From NCBI GenBank assembly GCA_900489925.1, contig UEHQ01000037.1, positions 1-64,000 of the forward strand: a DNA stretch of 64,000 nucleotides, read 5' to 3'. Positions 1-7,469 of the stretch are shown piece after piece (positions within the stretch are counted from its first letter, which is position 1; each line of letters begins with the position of its first letter). The position numbers and the translations under genes are program-made. This DNA is from Hyphomicrobiales bacterium (GTDB taxonomy: Bacteria > Pseudomonadota > Alphaproteobacteria > Rhizobiales > Rhizobiaceae). Below the pieces are notes generated by a model. The model did no database searches, was not told where the DNA came from, and worked only from the letters and a program-made list of their open reading frames with translations.

Positions 1-170
1 CAAGTGTGAGCAGCATGGAATATCGGGGCCGTGCGTTCTTTGGCCTGGCAAAATCGCCTGACGGATCCGACCTCTATTTTCGAGCCGACGAAGCCTTGCC
101 GCGCGGAGCCGTCGCTGTCTTGCAACCGGTCGCAGAGCGCTCGCTTGTTTTCAAGGGGACCGCTCCGTGA
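1..170 (+). CDS. ABC importer ATP-binding protein, C-terminal fragment (partial)
   Basis: An open frame enters from the left edge (first full codon at base 3) and ends with TGA at 168-170. It gives about 55 residues, including SSMEYRGRAFFGLAKSPDG and a hydrophobic VAVLQPVAERSLVF segment. This looks like the beta-rich TOBE tail of a MalK/PotA-type ATPase. The stop overlaps the GTG start of the next permease (GTGA), so the genes are translationally coupled. The Walker motifs lie outside the window, so the ATPase call rests on the tail and on the two permeases that follow. Confidence 0.6.
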   Translation, partial: SVSSMEYRGRAFFGLAKSPDGSDLYFRADEALPRGAVAVLQPVAERSLVFKGTAP

Positions 171-1045
171 ACGGGCCGCCGCTGCGCACCCGGCTTGCCG
201 CTCGCGGCCTCGACGGCACCACCATGCTCGTGCTCCCGGGCCTGATCTTCATGATCGCGCTGTTCGTCTACCCCTTTCTCTATGGGGTCGTCGATTCACT
301 GAGGCCGAAGGAAGGCGAGTGGTATGCGAACTATGCCAGGTTTTTCAGCGACCCATTCCAGTACAACACCATCGGCGCGACGATGTGGCTGGCGCTGCCG
401 GTAACGATCCTCAATTTGACACTCGCCGTTCCGATCGCTTTCCGCGTCCGCCTGATGCGGCGCCAACGACTGCTGACGACCATTCTCGTTTTGCCGATTA
501 CGCTCGGCACGGTATTTGTCGCCGATGGCCTCCTGACGTTCCTCGGCCCACGCGGCTGGTTCAACCACACCCTGTTGCTGCTCGGGATCTTGGATTCCCC
601 CGTCAAGCTCACCAATAACTATTGGGGTGTTTTTGCTTCGCTGCTGATTACCGGCTTTCCATTCGCTTTCCTGCTAACCTTGTCCTACATCACCGGCATC
701 GACCCGGCGATCGAACAGGCTGCCGCCACGCTGGGCGCCGGTCCGCGCAAGCGGTTCTTCGCTGTTTTTCTTCCACTCCTTGTACCCGGGCTCGCGGTCA
801 CCTTTTGCCTCGCCTTCGTGCAGGCGTTCGCAGTGTTCCCCTCAGCCGTGCTGCTCGGGGCGCCGGCCGGACCCACTCGCGTCATTTCGATCGCCGCATA
901 TCAGGCCGCCTTTGAGCAATATGACCATTCCCTGGGCTCTGCAATCGCCCTCGTCATGGGTGGCGTAGAGCTTGTCGTTGTCCTCGCCGTCCTCGCGGGC
1001 CGGTCCTTGTTTTATCGCGGCCCTGCCGGCGGCACGAAAGGCTGA
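167..1045 (+). CDS. ABC importer permease subunit 1 (PotB/sulfate/iron-type)
   Basis: Inner-membrane permease of 292 residues with about six hydrophobic helices, the first near residues 20-42. The cytoplasmic EAA loop that docks the ATPase is at about residues 183-196 (EQAAATLGAGPRKR), followed by FLPLLVPG. It starts at GTG 167 inside the previous gene's stop codon. It pairs with the permease downstream to form the channel of a binding-protein-dependent importer. The family covers polyamine, sulfate, iron and other small solutes. The binding protein lies outside the window, so no substrate can be named. Confidence 0.85.
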   Translation: MNGPPLRTRLAARGLDGTTMLVLPGLIFMIALFVYPFLYGVVDSLRPKEGEWYANYARFFSDPFQYNTIGATMWLALPVTILNLTLAVPIAFRVRLMRRQRLLTTILVLPITLGTVFVADGLLTFLGPRGWFNHTLLLLGILDSPVKLTNNYWGVFASLLITGFPFAFLLTLSYITGIDPAIEQAAATLGAGPRKRFFAVFLPLLVPGLAVTFCLAFVQAFAVFPSAVLLGAPAGPTRVISIAAYQAAFEQYDHSLGSAIALVMGGVELVVVLAVLAGRSLFYRGPAGGTKG

Positions 1046-1049
1046 ACAA

Positions 1050-1892
1050 ATGATCCGCGATCAAGGGTTTGCATCGAAGATCTGGCGTTTTGCCGTCTGG
1101 GCCGTTTCCGCGCTCTTTATCCTTAATCTGCTGGCTGTGATTTGTGTCGTCATCATCAACTCGTTTTCCACCCGCTGGCTAGGGACCTGGATGCCTGCGG
1201 GATGGACGACGCGCTGGTATTCCAGCGCCTTGAAGGAGTTTCAGCTGTCGAGCGTCGTTCTCGTCACTTTCGAGATCGCTTTCGTGGTCGTCATCATCGC
1301 GGGCCTCCTGGGTGTTATGACCGCCTATGCATTGGCACGGCGCGATTTTCCCGGCAAACGGCTGATCATTCTACTCTTTCTCTTGCCATTGCTGATTCCA
1401 CCTCTGACCTACGGCATCCCGCTTGCGACAGTGCTCTATCAGATGGGATTGGGTGGAACGTTCTGGGGAGTGGTGCTGATCAATCTCGTGCCGTCCTTCC
1501 CCTTCGTCGTCCTGGTGATGATACCGTTCATCGAGCAGATTGATCCGCGTATAGAGGCCGCCGCTCGAGTATTCGGGGCAGGAACGACGAGCCTCTTCGT
1601 GCGTATTCTCTTTCCGCTCTTGCTCCCCGGCATGCTCGCGGCGCTGCTCCTCGTTCTTGTGCGCACGCTTGCGATGTTCGAGTTGACATTCCTGATCGCC
1701 GGACCGCAGACCCAGACGCTCGTCGTCTCGCTCTACTATGCAGTCTTCGCATCGGGCGTACGCGCCGGCCAATCCATTGACGCGATGGCGGTGGTCTACA
1801 TGGTTACAACACTGTTCTGGCTGGTGATCGCACTACAATTCGTCAACCCGACCCAGATTGTCGCAAGAGCAAAGCAGCAGTCTTCCCATTGA
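1050..1892 (+). CDS. ABC importer permease subunit 2 (PotC-type)
   Basis: Second inner-membrane permease, 280 residues. I place the start at ATG 1050, four bases after the previous stop and behind a GAAAGG ribosome site; the frame stays open upstream only inside the preceding gene. Hydrophobic helices span about residues 15-37, 68-93 and 104-125 and further on. The EAA loop is at about residues 168-182 (RIEAAARVFGAGTTS), followed by RILFPLLLPG. It forms the heterodimeric channel with the permease encoded just upstream. It is the last gene of the operon; the opposite-strand repC follows after about 136 bases. Confidence 0.85.
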   Translation: MIRDQGFASKIWRFAVWAVSALFILNLLAVICVVIINSFSTRWLGTWMPAGWTTRWYSSALKEFQLSSVVLVTFEIAFVVVIIAGLLGVMTAYALARRDFPGKRLIILLFLLPLLIPPLTYGIPLATVLYQMGLGGTFWGVVLINLVPSFPFVVLVMIPFIEQIDPRIEAAARVFGAGTTSLFVRILFPLLLPGMLAALLLVLVRTLAMFELTFLIAGPQTQTLVVSLYYAVFASGVRAGQSIDAMAVVYMVTTLFWLVIALQFVNPTQIVARAKQQSSH

Positions 1893-2028
1893 GGGCAATG
1901 CATCCTGTAGCTTCGTTGCACGCCATTCCATGTCCGCCCGCGGCACCATGTCAACAAATGCGCGGCCCTTGGCCGGAGCATGCCGACCTCTCTCATTTGG
2001 AATGCGATGGCACCGGTCTGTCCCGACA

Positions 2029-3243
2029 TCACCCCATTTTTCGGCCAGCCCCATCGGCGACACGAACAAGCGCCATCAGCATCGGACCAAGCGAAAACTC
2101 ACCGCGGCTCGCCCTTGCAGTCAAATCTCGTAGGTAGCCTCCGGCGGAATTGATGTGGCCGCCACGTTCGAGAATGCAGGCGACAACGGCCGCCGCGTTC
2201 TCCTGGCCCATCACCTCGCAAGCCTGCTGATAGGCCGATGCGCTGATGCCAAGCATCGATCTTGCAACGACGGCCGCGGTCATCATGTCGTGCCAGCTTC
2301 CAATCGAACCGCCGGGCCCGTAGGGCACGATTTCAGGGCAGGCCCGAAGCACCAATCCCAAGGGGAACGACTTTATCGGCTCGCTGTGTGGCTGCGGCTT
2401 CTTGCTCGGCTTCGCCTCCTGCTCTTTTTCAGAGCGGGGTTCAAGTTCATTGATGGATTCGGGTTTTGAATTCTGTATGTGGCGCTCATTTTGAGCATCA
2501 TTGGCGCTGTTATTCTGAGTTTTTTCCTGAAATTCCAACCTGTTGAGGATTTCCTCGCGAAGCAGTGCCAGCTCGTCGAGAATTTCGGTGGCCTGAAACA
2601 GCGATGGGGAACGTGGGATTCGAGCGACGAGCGTGATATAGACGGCCTCGATCGATCCCCAGTCGCCAGGTGCGCCCTCCTCCATTGCAGCCGAAATCAG
2701 CTTGCGGACGTCGCGACGGCAGATGGTGAGGTTCTCCTTGGCCCGTCGGAGCGCCATGCGTTCAGCGACCACATCCTGCGCCAACAGCGCCAGTTCCTCG
2801 GCCCGCATCAGCATCGGCGAGAGATCGAAACCAAAGGCATTCTCGATAGCGCCGGATTTGTCCTTGCGCGCGTAGCGCTTTCCATTCGCGCTGTCGCGTC
2901 GCAGGATCAGTCCCGCCTCGACAAGCAACGCCAGATGCCGGCGCAGCGTTGCACCGGCGATACCGTGGGCACGAAGCGCCAACTGCGCGTTTGACGGAAA
3001 CACCACGAGCTTCTCATCCTGGCGAAGTTCATTCTCCGGATAGAAACTGAGCAGCGCGTCGAGCACCGCCAGGCTGCGATCCTGCAGGCCAAGCACCTCG
3101 CGGGCCTCGGAGGCGTCGCGAAAAACCTTCCATTTGTCCGCCGACTTGCCCTGTTGGATCTCGGCAACGGCTGTTTGCCGCTTTACCAGGGAAAGCGTCA
3201 CCGGCCGCCGCCCAAAGGGCGTCGTCACATGTCCACCTTGCAT
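2029..3243 (-). CDS. repC: RepC replication initiator
   Basis: Initiator protein of repABC replicons, 404 residues; RepC is the only protein strictly needed for replication in this plasmid family. The start at 3243 gives the family-typical N-terminus MQGGHVTTPFGRRPVTLSLVKRQ, and a GAGGGTGAG ribosome site precedes it. The first ATG of the open frame (3294) would add an atypical extension. The N-terminal half (to about residue 250) holds the DNA-binding domain. A charged linker follows (about 235-300), then a conserved C-terminal domain ending near SLGPMLMAL. It lies downstream of repB with the ctRNA gene between them. Confidence 0.96.
   Translation of the reverse strand: MQGGHVTTPFGRRPVTLSLVKRQTAVAEIQQGKSADKWKVFRDASEAREVLGLQDRSLAVLDALLSFYPENELRQDEKLVVFPSNAQLALRAHGIAGATLRRHLALLVEAGLILRRDSANGKRYARKDKSGAIENAFGFDLSPMLMRAEELALLAQDVVAERMALRRAKENLTICRRDVRKLISAAMEEGAPGDWGSIEAVYITLVARIPRSPSLFQATEILDELALLREEILNRLEFQEKTQNNSANDAQNERHIQNSKPESINELEPRSEKEQEAKPSKKPQPHSEPIKSFPLGLVLRACPEIVPYGPGGSIGSWHDMMTAAVVARSMLGISASAYQQACEVMGQENAAAVVACILERGGHINSAGGYLRDLTARASRGEFSLGPMLMALVRVADGAGRKMG
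2450..2545. other. Candidate replication origin (oriV) inside repC
   Basis: A distinctly AT-rich patch interrupts the G+C-rich repC coding sequence and encodes the Asn/Gln-rich linker around residues 235-265. In studied repABC plasmids such as p42d of Rhizobium etli, the origin lies in an AT-rich stretch in the middle of repC. Placement here is by composition only; I saw no clear iteron set. Confidence 0.4.
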
Positions 3244-3300
3244 TTCTCTCACCCTCAAAGGCAAAAGAAATCCGCCCACCGGAAACGGTGCCAAAAACGC

Positions 3301-3329
3301 TTGACTGGGATTCGGGGAAATGCGATTCT
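3301..3329 (+). promoter_or_regulatory. Promoter of the repABC counter-transcribed RNA
   Basis: A near-consensus sigma-70 promoter reads on the plus strand, opposite to repABC. The -35 is TTGACT at 3301-3306, the spacer is 17 bases and the -10 is GATTCT at 3324-3329. It lies in the repB-repC gap, where this family always carries the antisense RNA gene, and it is followed by a hairpin terminator. Confidence 0.8.
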
Positions 3330-3335
3330 CTAGTT

Positions 3336-3390
3336 GTCACACAGAGAGAGAGGCTTCCACGACGGCAACGTTTAGGGGGCCTTTTTCTTT
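3336..3390 (+). ncRNA. ctRNA (incA) antisense regulator of repC
   Basis: Small antisense RNA of roughly 50-55 nt transcribed against the repB-repC leader. In repABC plasmids it sequesters the repC leader and is a major incompatibility and copy-number determinant. The start is inferred 6-7 bases after the -10 box. The 3' part is an intrinsic terminator: AGGCTTCC (3351-3358) pairs with GGGGGCCT (3375-3382) through eight pairs including two G-U, followed by a T-rich tract (3382-3390). Size, position, orientation and terminator agree with the p42d-type ctRNA family. Confidence 0.85.
3351..3390 (+). terminator. Intrinsic terminator of the ctRNA
   Basis: Stem AGGCTTCC / GGGGGCCT with a 16-base loop, then TTTTTCTTTT. 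The hairpin is both the ctRNA 3' end and the part of the target leader that would refold in the repC message on the other strand. Confidence 0.75.
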
Positions 3391-3446
3391 TGCAGCTCTT
3401 CCTTTCTTCAAAGCGCAAAGCCTGACGGCCCTGCCTGCAAATCTTC

Positions 3447-4466
3447 TTAACCGCGTTGGCGGGCAAAGCGCTCGGCGAGCGCCGGCAGTTCCGCCTGGAT
3501 AAACTTCAGGAACTCAGCTCCCCGCACGCCGTCGGCCGTGATCCGAACCTCTTTCGCCGATGCAACGTAGGCGCCCAGTGGCGCTCCGTTACCAGCAACG
3601 ATCGATGTCGGTTCGCGACGCGGGCTCGCGGCAGGCTTGGTGGCCTGCAAGGCCCTGATAAAGCGTTGGTCCGACCCATCAGGGCCATCGTTGTCAGCCA
3701 AGGCCGCCTTGATGGCCGCCAAGCTGGTCGCATCCTCAGCCAGGGTCTTGGCAAACTCGACCCATCGCGGTCTACCGACCTTGGGGGCACGTCCGATCGC
3801 TTCGATCACGTCGATCGGAATCGATCGATAGACGCTGCGCATCCGCGCCATTTCGGCGTCGTCGATTGAAAGCGCAGCCTTGATGTCGCGAGGCTTGATG
3901 CCTGCTTCGTCGAGACGCGCGGCAAACAGTGCCCGCTCGATCCAGGTAAGGTCCTGGCGGCTGGCGTTTTCGATGCCTTGCGCAAGGATAAGGTCGGTGT
4001 CGGAAATCTCGACCTCGACAGCAAGAGCAGGGCGGCCAAGCGCTGCCAGCGCCTGCCAGCGGCGGTGACCATAGACGACCTGATAGCGCCCAGGCGCCGC
4101 CGGGTGCTTTCGAACCTGGATCGGAACCTTCTGGCCATCGGTCTCGATCGAGCGCTTGAACGCCTCGAAGCTCGTGGCGTCATCATCGGGAAGACGGTCC
4201 GGGTAAGGCGAGGGATCGATCAGCGACGTGTCGATTTCGCGAACGGACAGGCCGCCCGATTCGACCAGCGCCTTCAGGCGATCCCGTTCGGACCGAATGT
4301 CATCGATTGCGCGGTGCGCCGCACCGATCACGCCTGCACCCACGCGCGCTGCCGGGGCAGGGGCCGAGGCCGCGGGCTGCTCGGCTGCCGGTGGCTGGTC
4401 CGCGCCGAGTTCCGCCGAAATCAGTCCGAAACTCGCGACAAGGGATTTGCGTTGCGGTTTTGTCAT
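3447..4466 (-). CDS. repB: RepB, ParB-family centromere-binding partition protein
   Basis: Partition protein of 339 residues that binds parS and works with RepA. The ParB signature GRYQVVYGHRRWQAL lies at about residues 126-140, and ENASRQDLTWIERA near residue 165. A helix-turn-helix region follows, and the C-terminus is a likely dimerisation domain. The start ATG overlaps the repA stop as ATGA (4463-4466), the normal coupling in this operon. The Ala/Pro-rich stretch at residues 25-42 is a flexible linker. Confidence 0.95.
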   Translation of the reverse strand: MTKPQRKSLVASFGLISAELGADQPPAAEQPAASAPAPAARVGAGVIGAAHRAIDDIRSERDRLKALVESGGLSVREIDTSLIDPSPYPDRLPDDDATSFEAFKRSIETDGQKVPIQVRKHPAAPGRYQVVYGHRRWQALAALGRPALAVEVEISDTDLILAQGIENASRQDLTWIERALFAARLDEAGIKPRDIKAALSIDDAEMARMRSVYRSIPIDVIEAIGRAPKVGRPRWVEFAKTLAEDATSLAAIKAALADNDGPDGSDQRFIRALQATKPAASPRREPTSIVAGNGAPLGAYVASAKEVRITADGVRGAEFLKFIQAELPALAERFARQRG

Positions 4467-5686
4467 GGACGCCCCCAGCTATCGTTGATCAGCCGCATGA
4501 TCCCCTCGTTCACCGCATCGACAGCCTCGCGGGCGCGTCGATGCGTGTCACGACCGATCTGTCCCATTTCGAGCTCGTAGATCGACCGCTTCGCCAGTCC
4601 CGCGGCCTCGACAGCCGTGCTTTCGATTGCGGTCGGCAGGAGAACATCGGAGCCGAAGAGATGGCGCAGCATCGCAACGATTTGCGATTGCGGGGCATCG
4701 TTCGGGTCATGGCGGGTCACGAGGTAGCGGATGAAATCCTGGTCGAGCTGGGCACCGTTCTCATTGAGGACGCTGATCAGGTCTCCCATCATCAGCAGGA
4801 ACTGGCTCATCGACGCGACATCGAGCATGGCCGGGTGCACGGTGATGATCATGCTGGTCGCAGCATAGATCGCGCTCAGCGTCAGAAAGCCGAGGGACGG
4901 GGGCGTATCCAGAATGACGACATCGTAGTCGTTCTCGACTTCCGACAAAGCAAGCTTCAGGCGCTCGAAGAAGATCGCGCCGGCGCTCGACTTCTGCGCC
5001 AGAACCCGAGGGGTTTCATGCTCGTATTCCATCACCTCGAGGTTGCCGGGGATGAGATCGATACCGTCGAAATAGGTCTTGCGAATGATATCGCGTATCG
5101 GGCGACGCTCACTCTCGTCATAGCGCAATGCCGCGTAGATGGTTTCGTTCGCGCCGACATCGACCTCGGGCTGCGCGCCAAACAGCGCCGATAGCGAGGC
5201 CTGCGGATCAAGGTCGAGTGCCAGCACGCGGTAGCCATGCAGGGCAAGATAATGGGCGAGATGCACGCAGGTGGTGGTCTTCGCGCTGCCGCCCTTGAAG
5301 TTCGCGATCGCGAGAACCTGGAGGTGCTCGCCCGGGCGCCGCCGCGGCAAAAAGCGCAAGGCGTCAGCGGGCTTCTGTGCCGCGAACAGTTCACGCAGTT
5401 CGTTGATTTGCGCCAGCGTATAGACGCGGTGATTGTTTTCGAGCCTGCTCGGAACCGGCCCACGCCCTTCCGAGGACATCAGCTTCAGCGTCGAATCCGG
5501 AATGGAGGTCAGCTTCGATACTTCATTGGTCAGGAACGGGCGTAGCATCTTTTCCGACTTCGGGGGATACATGCGCGTTCTGAGCTGCTGCAGCTGACCA
5601 GAAAGAATGCTTGCGTGGCGCAGGATCTTGCTGCCAGCATCCTCTTTCGCGGTAACGACTGTCTCGACTCGATTTGCTATCGCCAT
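4463..5686 (-). CDS. repA: RepA, ParA-type partition ATPase and operon repressor
   Basis: Walker-type partition ATPase of 407 residues. The deviant Walker A motif KGGSAKTTT is at about 131-139, LDLDPQAS at 157-164 and the Walker B region VVILDTPPS at 256-264. The N-terminus carries the repABC-specific region (SKILRHASILSGQLQQLR, NEVSKLTSIPDSTLK) that acts in DNA binding. With RepB it segregates the replicon and represses its own operon. It is the first gene of the minus-strand repABC operon. Confidence 0.96.
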   Translation of the reverse strand: MAIANRVETVVTAKEDAGSKILRHASILSGQLQQLRTRMYPPKSEKMLRPFLTNEVSKLTSIPDSTLKLMSSEGRGPVPSRLENNHRVYTLAQINELRELFAAQKPADALRFLPRRRPGEHLQVLAIANFKGGSAKTTTCVHLAHYLALHGYRVLALDLDPQASLSALFGAQPEVDVGANETIYAALRYDESERRPIRDIIRKTYFDGIDLIPGNLEVMEYEHETPRVLAQKSSAGAIFFERLKLALSEVENDYDVVILDTPPSLGFLTLSAIYAATSMIITVHPAMLDVASMSQFLLMMGDLISVLNENGAQLDQDFIRYLVTRHDPNDAPQSQIVAMLRHLFGSDVLLPTAIESTAVEAAGLAKRSIYELEMGQIGRDTHRRAREAVDAVNEGIMRLINDSWGRP

Positions 5687-6107
5687 CCATCCCTCTTAGC
5701 GGCCCACTACCGGTTTGCCGGTCATTGCCCGCCAAAGATAGAACATGATTCGCAAAAAGCGTCCAGAAGTTTAGAGTTAACCGATAGTTAGCAGGTTGAC
5801 GGCCAAATCGACCGACACCGCGCACCGCTTTCTCCTTTTATCTCGTTTAATCATATAGTTACCCGGCTACCGGCGACCGTTACGCGCCAAGCTGTTTTCC
5901 TGTGGATCTCTCGCGACCGCAAGGCGTAGCGATCGATCGACCACATCTCAACGGTTGCGCCGTTGTTGCGGGATCACGAACGTACCCAACTGGCCAATTC
6001 ACATTCCCGCGACCATAAACCATCCGTTAAGACACTGTTGACCATAATTATCGCCAAGCCGGCGTTGCCAATGCGCGTCCTGATTTCACTTTACCCGGAC
6101 GAGTCTC
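5687..6107. promoter_or_regulatory. repA upstream region with candidate operator repeats
   Basis: About 420 bases separate repA from the divergent DUF882 gene and should hold the repABC promoter. Two inverted repeats are visible: GTTAACC (5776-5782) with GGTTGAC (5794-5800), six of seven positions matching, and CAACGG (5949-5954) with CCGTTG (5960-5965), perfect arms around five bases. Either could be a RepA or RepB operator. I found no match to the GTT-N4-GC-N4-AAC parS pattern in this region or in the rep genes. Confidence 0.4.
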
Positions 6108-7436
6108 GTGTTCCTGCATCATGCCTTCGTGTCGATCCCGACCACTGCCGTGGCCTTCATCCTTTCGCTCATCGCCCATCGTATGGCGCTGATCGGCTTG
6201 CTGATTTTCGCCGGCATCGCGGGAACAACCCAGGCCGCAGCCGAGGATCGGGCGCTGAAGCTCTTCTTCACGCACACCGGCGAGAAGGCGACGATCGTAT
6301 TCAAGCGCAACGGCAAGTTCGACCCGAAAGGCCTTGCCCAGATCAATCGGTTCCTGCGCGACTGGCGAAAAAACGAACCGACAAAGATGGATCCAAAGCT
6401 GCTCGATCTCGTCTGGGAGGTCTACCAGCGCAGTGGTGCGAAGGAGTCGATCCACGTGGTATCGGCCTATCGCTCGCCGTCGACCAACAACATGCTCCGA
6501 AACCGATCGCGCAACACCGGTGTCGCCAAGCGCAGCCAGCACATGCTCGGCAAGGCGATGGATTTTTACATTCCGGGCGTGAAGCTTGCGACGTTGCGCG
6601 GCCTGGCCATGCAGATCCAGGCTGGTGGCGTTGGTTACTACCCCACGTCGGGCTCGCCGTTCGTCCATCTCGATGTTGGCAATGTGCGCGCCTGGCCACG
6701 CATGTCGCGCCAGGAGTTGGCGCGCTTGTTTCCTGACGGTCGCACGCTGCATCTGCCTGCGGACGGCAGGGCCTTGCCGGGCTATGACCTCGCTCTCGCC
6801 GACCAGAAGAAGCGCGTACGGACGCGTACTATCGAGATTGCCCGCAATACCGGCGAAGACGACGAAGCGGGTACGGATACCCCGTCCGTCGATCTTCCCA
6901 GCCGCCTCGTCACCGCCATGTTGCCGACGCCGCGCAGCCGCGCCCGCGACGGGTTGGCGATGCAGCTTGAAGCGAAACCAACGGTGGAAGACGCCGGCAA
7001 GTCGAAGATGCCCGACCTTGCCTCTCTCGCAATCCCATTGCCGACATTTCGTCCACAGGTGGACAGCATGACGGTCGCATCCGTGCCGCCCAAGGCACCG
7101 CCTGTCATGCTGGCAAGCCTTGTCATCGGCAAGAGCGCCACCGGAGCGCTGCAGATCACCAGCCAGGGCAGGGGTATAGCCACAAGCCAGCTGGCGCCGA
7201 TGGCACCGGCCCCGAGCCCACTTGCTACGACGTTGCCGCAGCTTTCGGCTGGCGTTGGCGCAACGTCCACAAAGGCACTCATTGCCTGGGCTTTGCGTGC
7301 GCCGGGTACTGCGATGGAAATGACGGCGCCTCGCCTGCATGGTGTCGGCTTCGACGAGGACCCTGATGCCGACGACGAAGACGTCGATCTTGTCGACGAC
7401 GAATTCGATACGGAACGGTTTGCGATCGACGGCTGA
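6108..7436 (+). CDS. DUF882 / peptidase M15-like exported protein
   Basis: 442-residue protein with a GTG start. An N-terminal hydrophobic signal or anchor runs from about residue 13 to 42, before AAAEDRALKLFFTHTGEKA. The DUF882 (YcbK-like, M15 peptidase fold) domain follows at about 45-230. Its metal-site features are visible: SAYRSPSTNN, SQHMLGKAMDFYI and SPFVHLDVGNVRAWPR. Family members are thought to act in the periplasm on cell-wall peptides. The C-terminal 200 residues are low-complexity and end in an acidic tail rich in Asp and Glu. An upstream start cannot be excluded. Confidence 0.85.
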   Translation: MFLHHAFVSIPTTAVAFILSLIAHRMALIGLLIFAGIAGTTQAAAEDRALKLFFTHTGEKATIVFKRNGKFDPKGLAQINRFLRDWRKNEPTKMDPKLLDLVWEVYQRSGAKESIHVVSAYRSPSTNNMLRNRSRNTGVAKRSQHMLGKAMDFYIPGVKLATLRGLAMQIQAGGVGYYPTSGSPFVHLDVGNVRAWPRMSRQELARLFPDGRTLHLPADGRALPGYDLALADQKKRVRTRTIEIARNTGEDDEAGTDTPSVDLPSRLVTAMLPTPRSRARDGLAMQLEAKPTVEDAGKSKMPDLASLAIPLPTFRPQVDSMTVASVPPKAPPVMLASLVIGKSATGALQITSQGRGIATSQLAPMAPAPSPLATTLPQLSAGVGATSTKALIAWALRAPGTAMEMTAPRLHGVGFDEDPDADDEDVDLVDDEFDTERFAIDG

Positions 7437-7469
7437 GCCACACAGGCGTAACCGTCACAGAGTGAGCCC

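Noticed and set aside
4307..5194. 295-codon plus-strand open frame over repA/repB
   Set aside because: It is antisense to two unambiguous partition genes and is long only because G+C-rich codon bias opens the opposite frame; the translation is Arg/His-rich with no domain.
1893..6107. parS centromere for the repABC system
   Set aside because: I checked every GTT in the region for GTT-N4-GC-N4-AAC; only partial matches exist (for example near 3590), none with the AAC half.
6048..7340. 430-codon minus-strand open frame
   Set aside because: It is antisense to the DUF882 gene, which has recognisable motifs; the reverse product is low-complexity and has no ribosome site or family.
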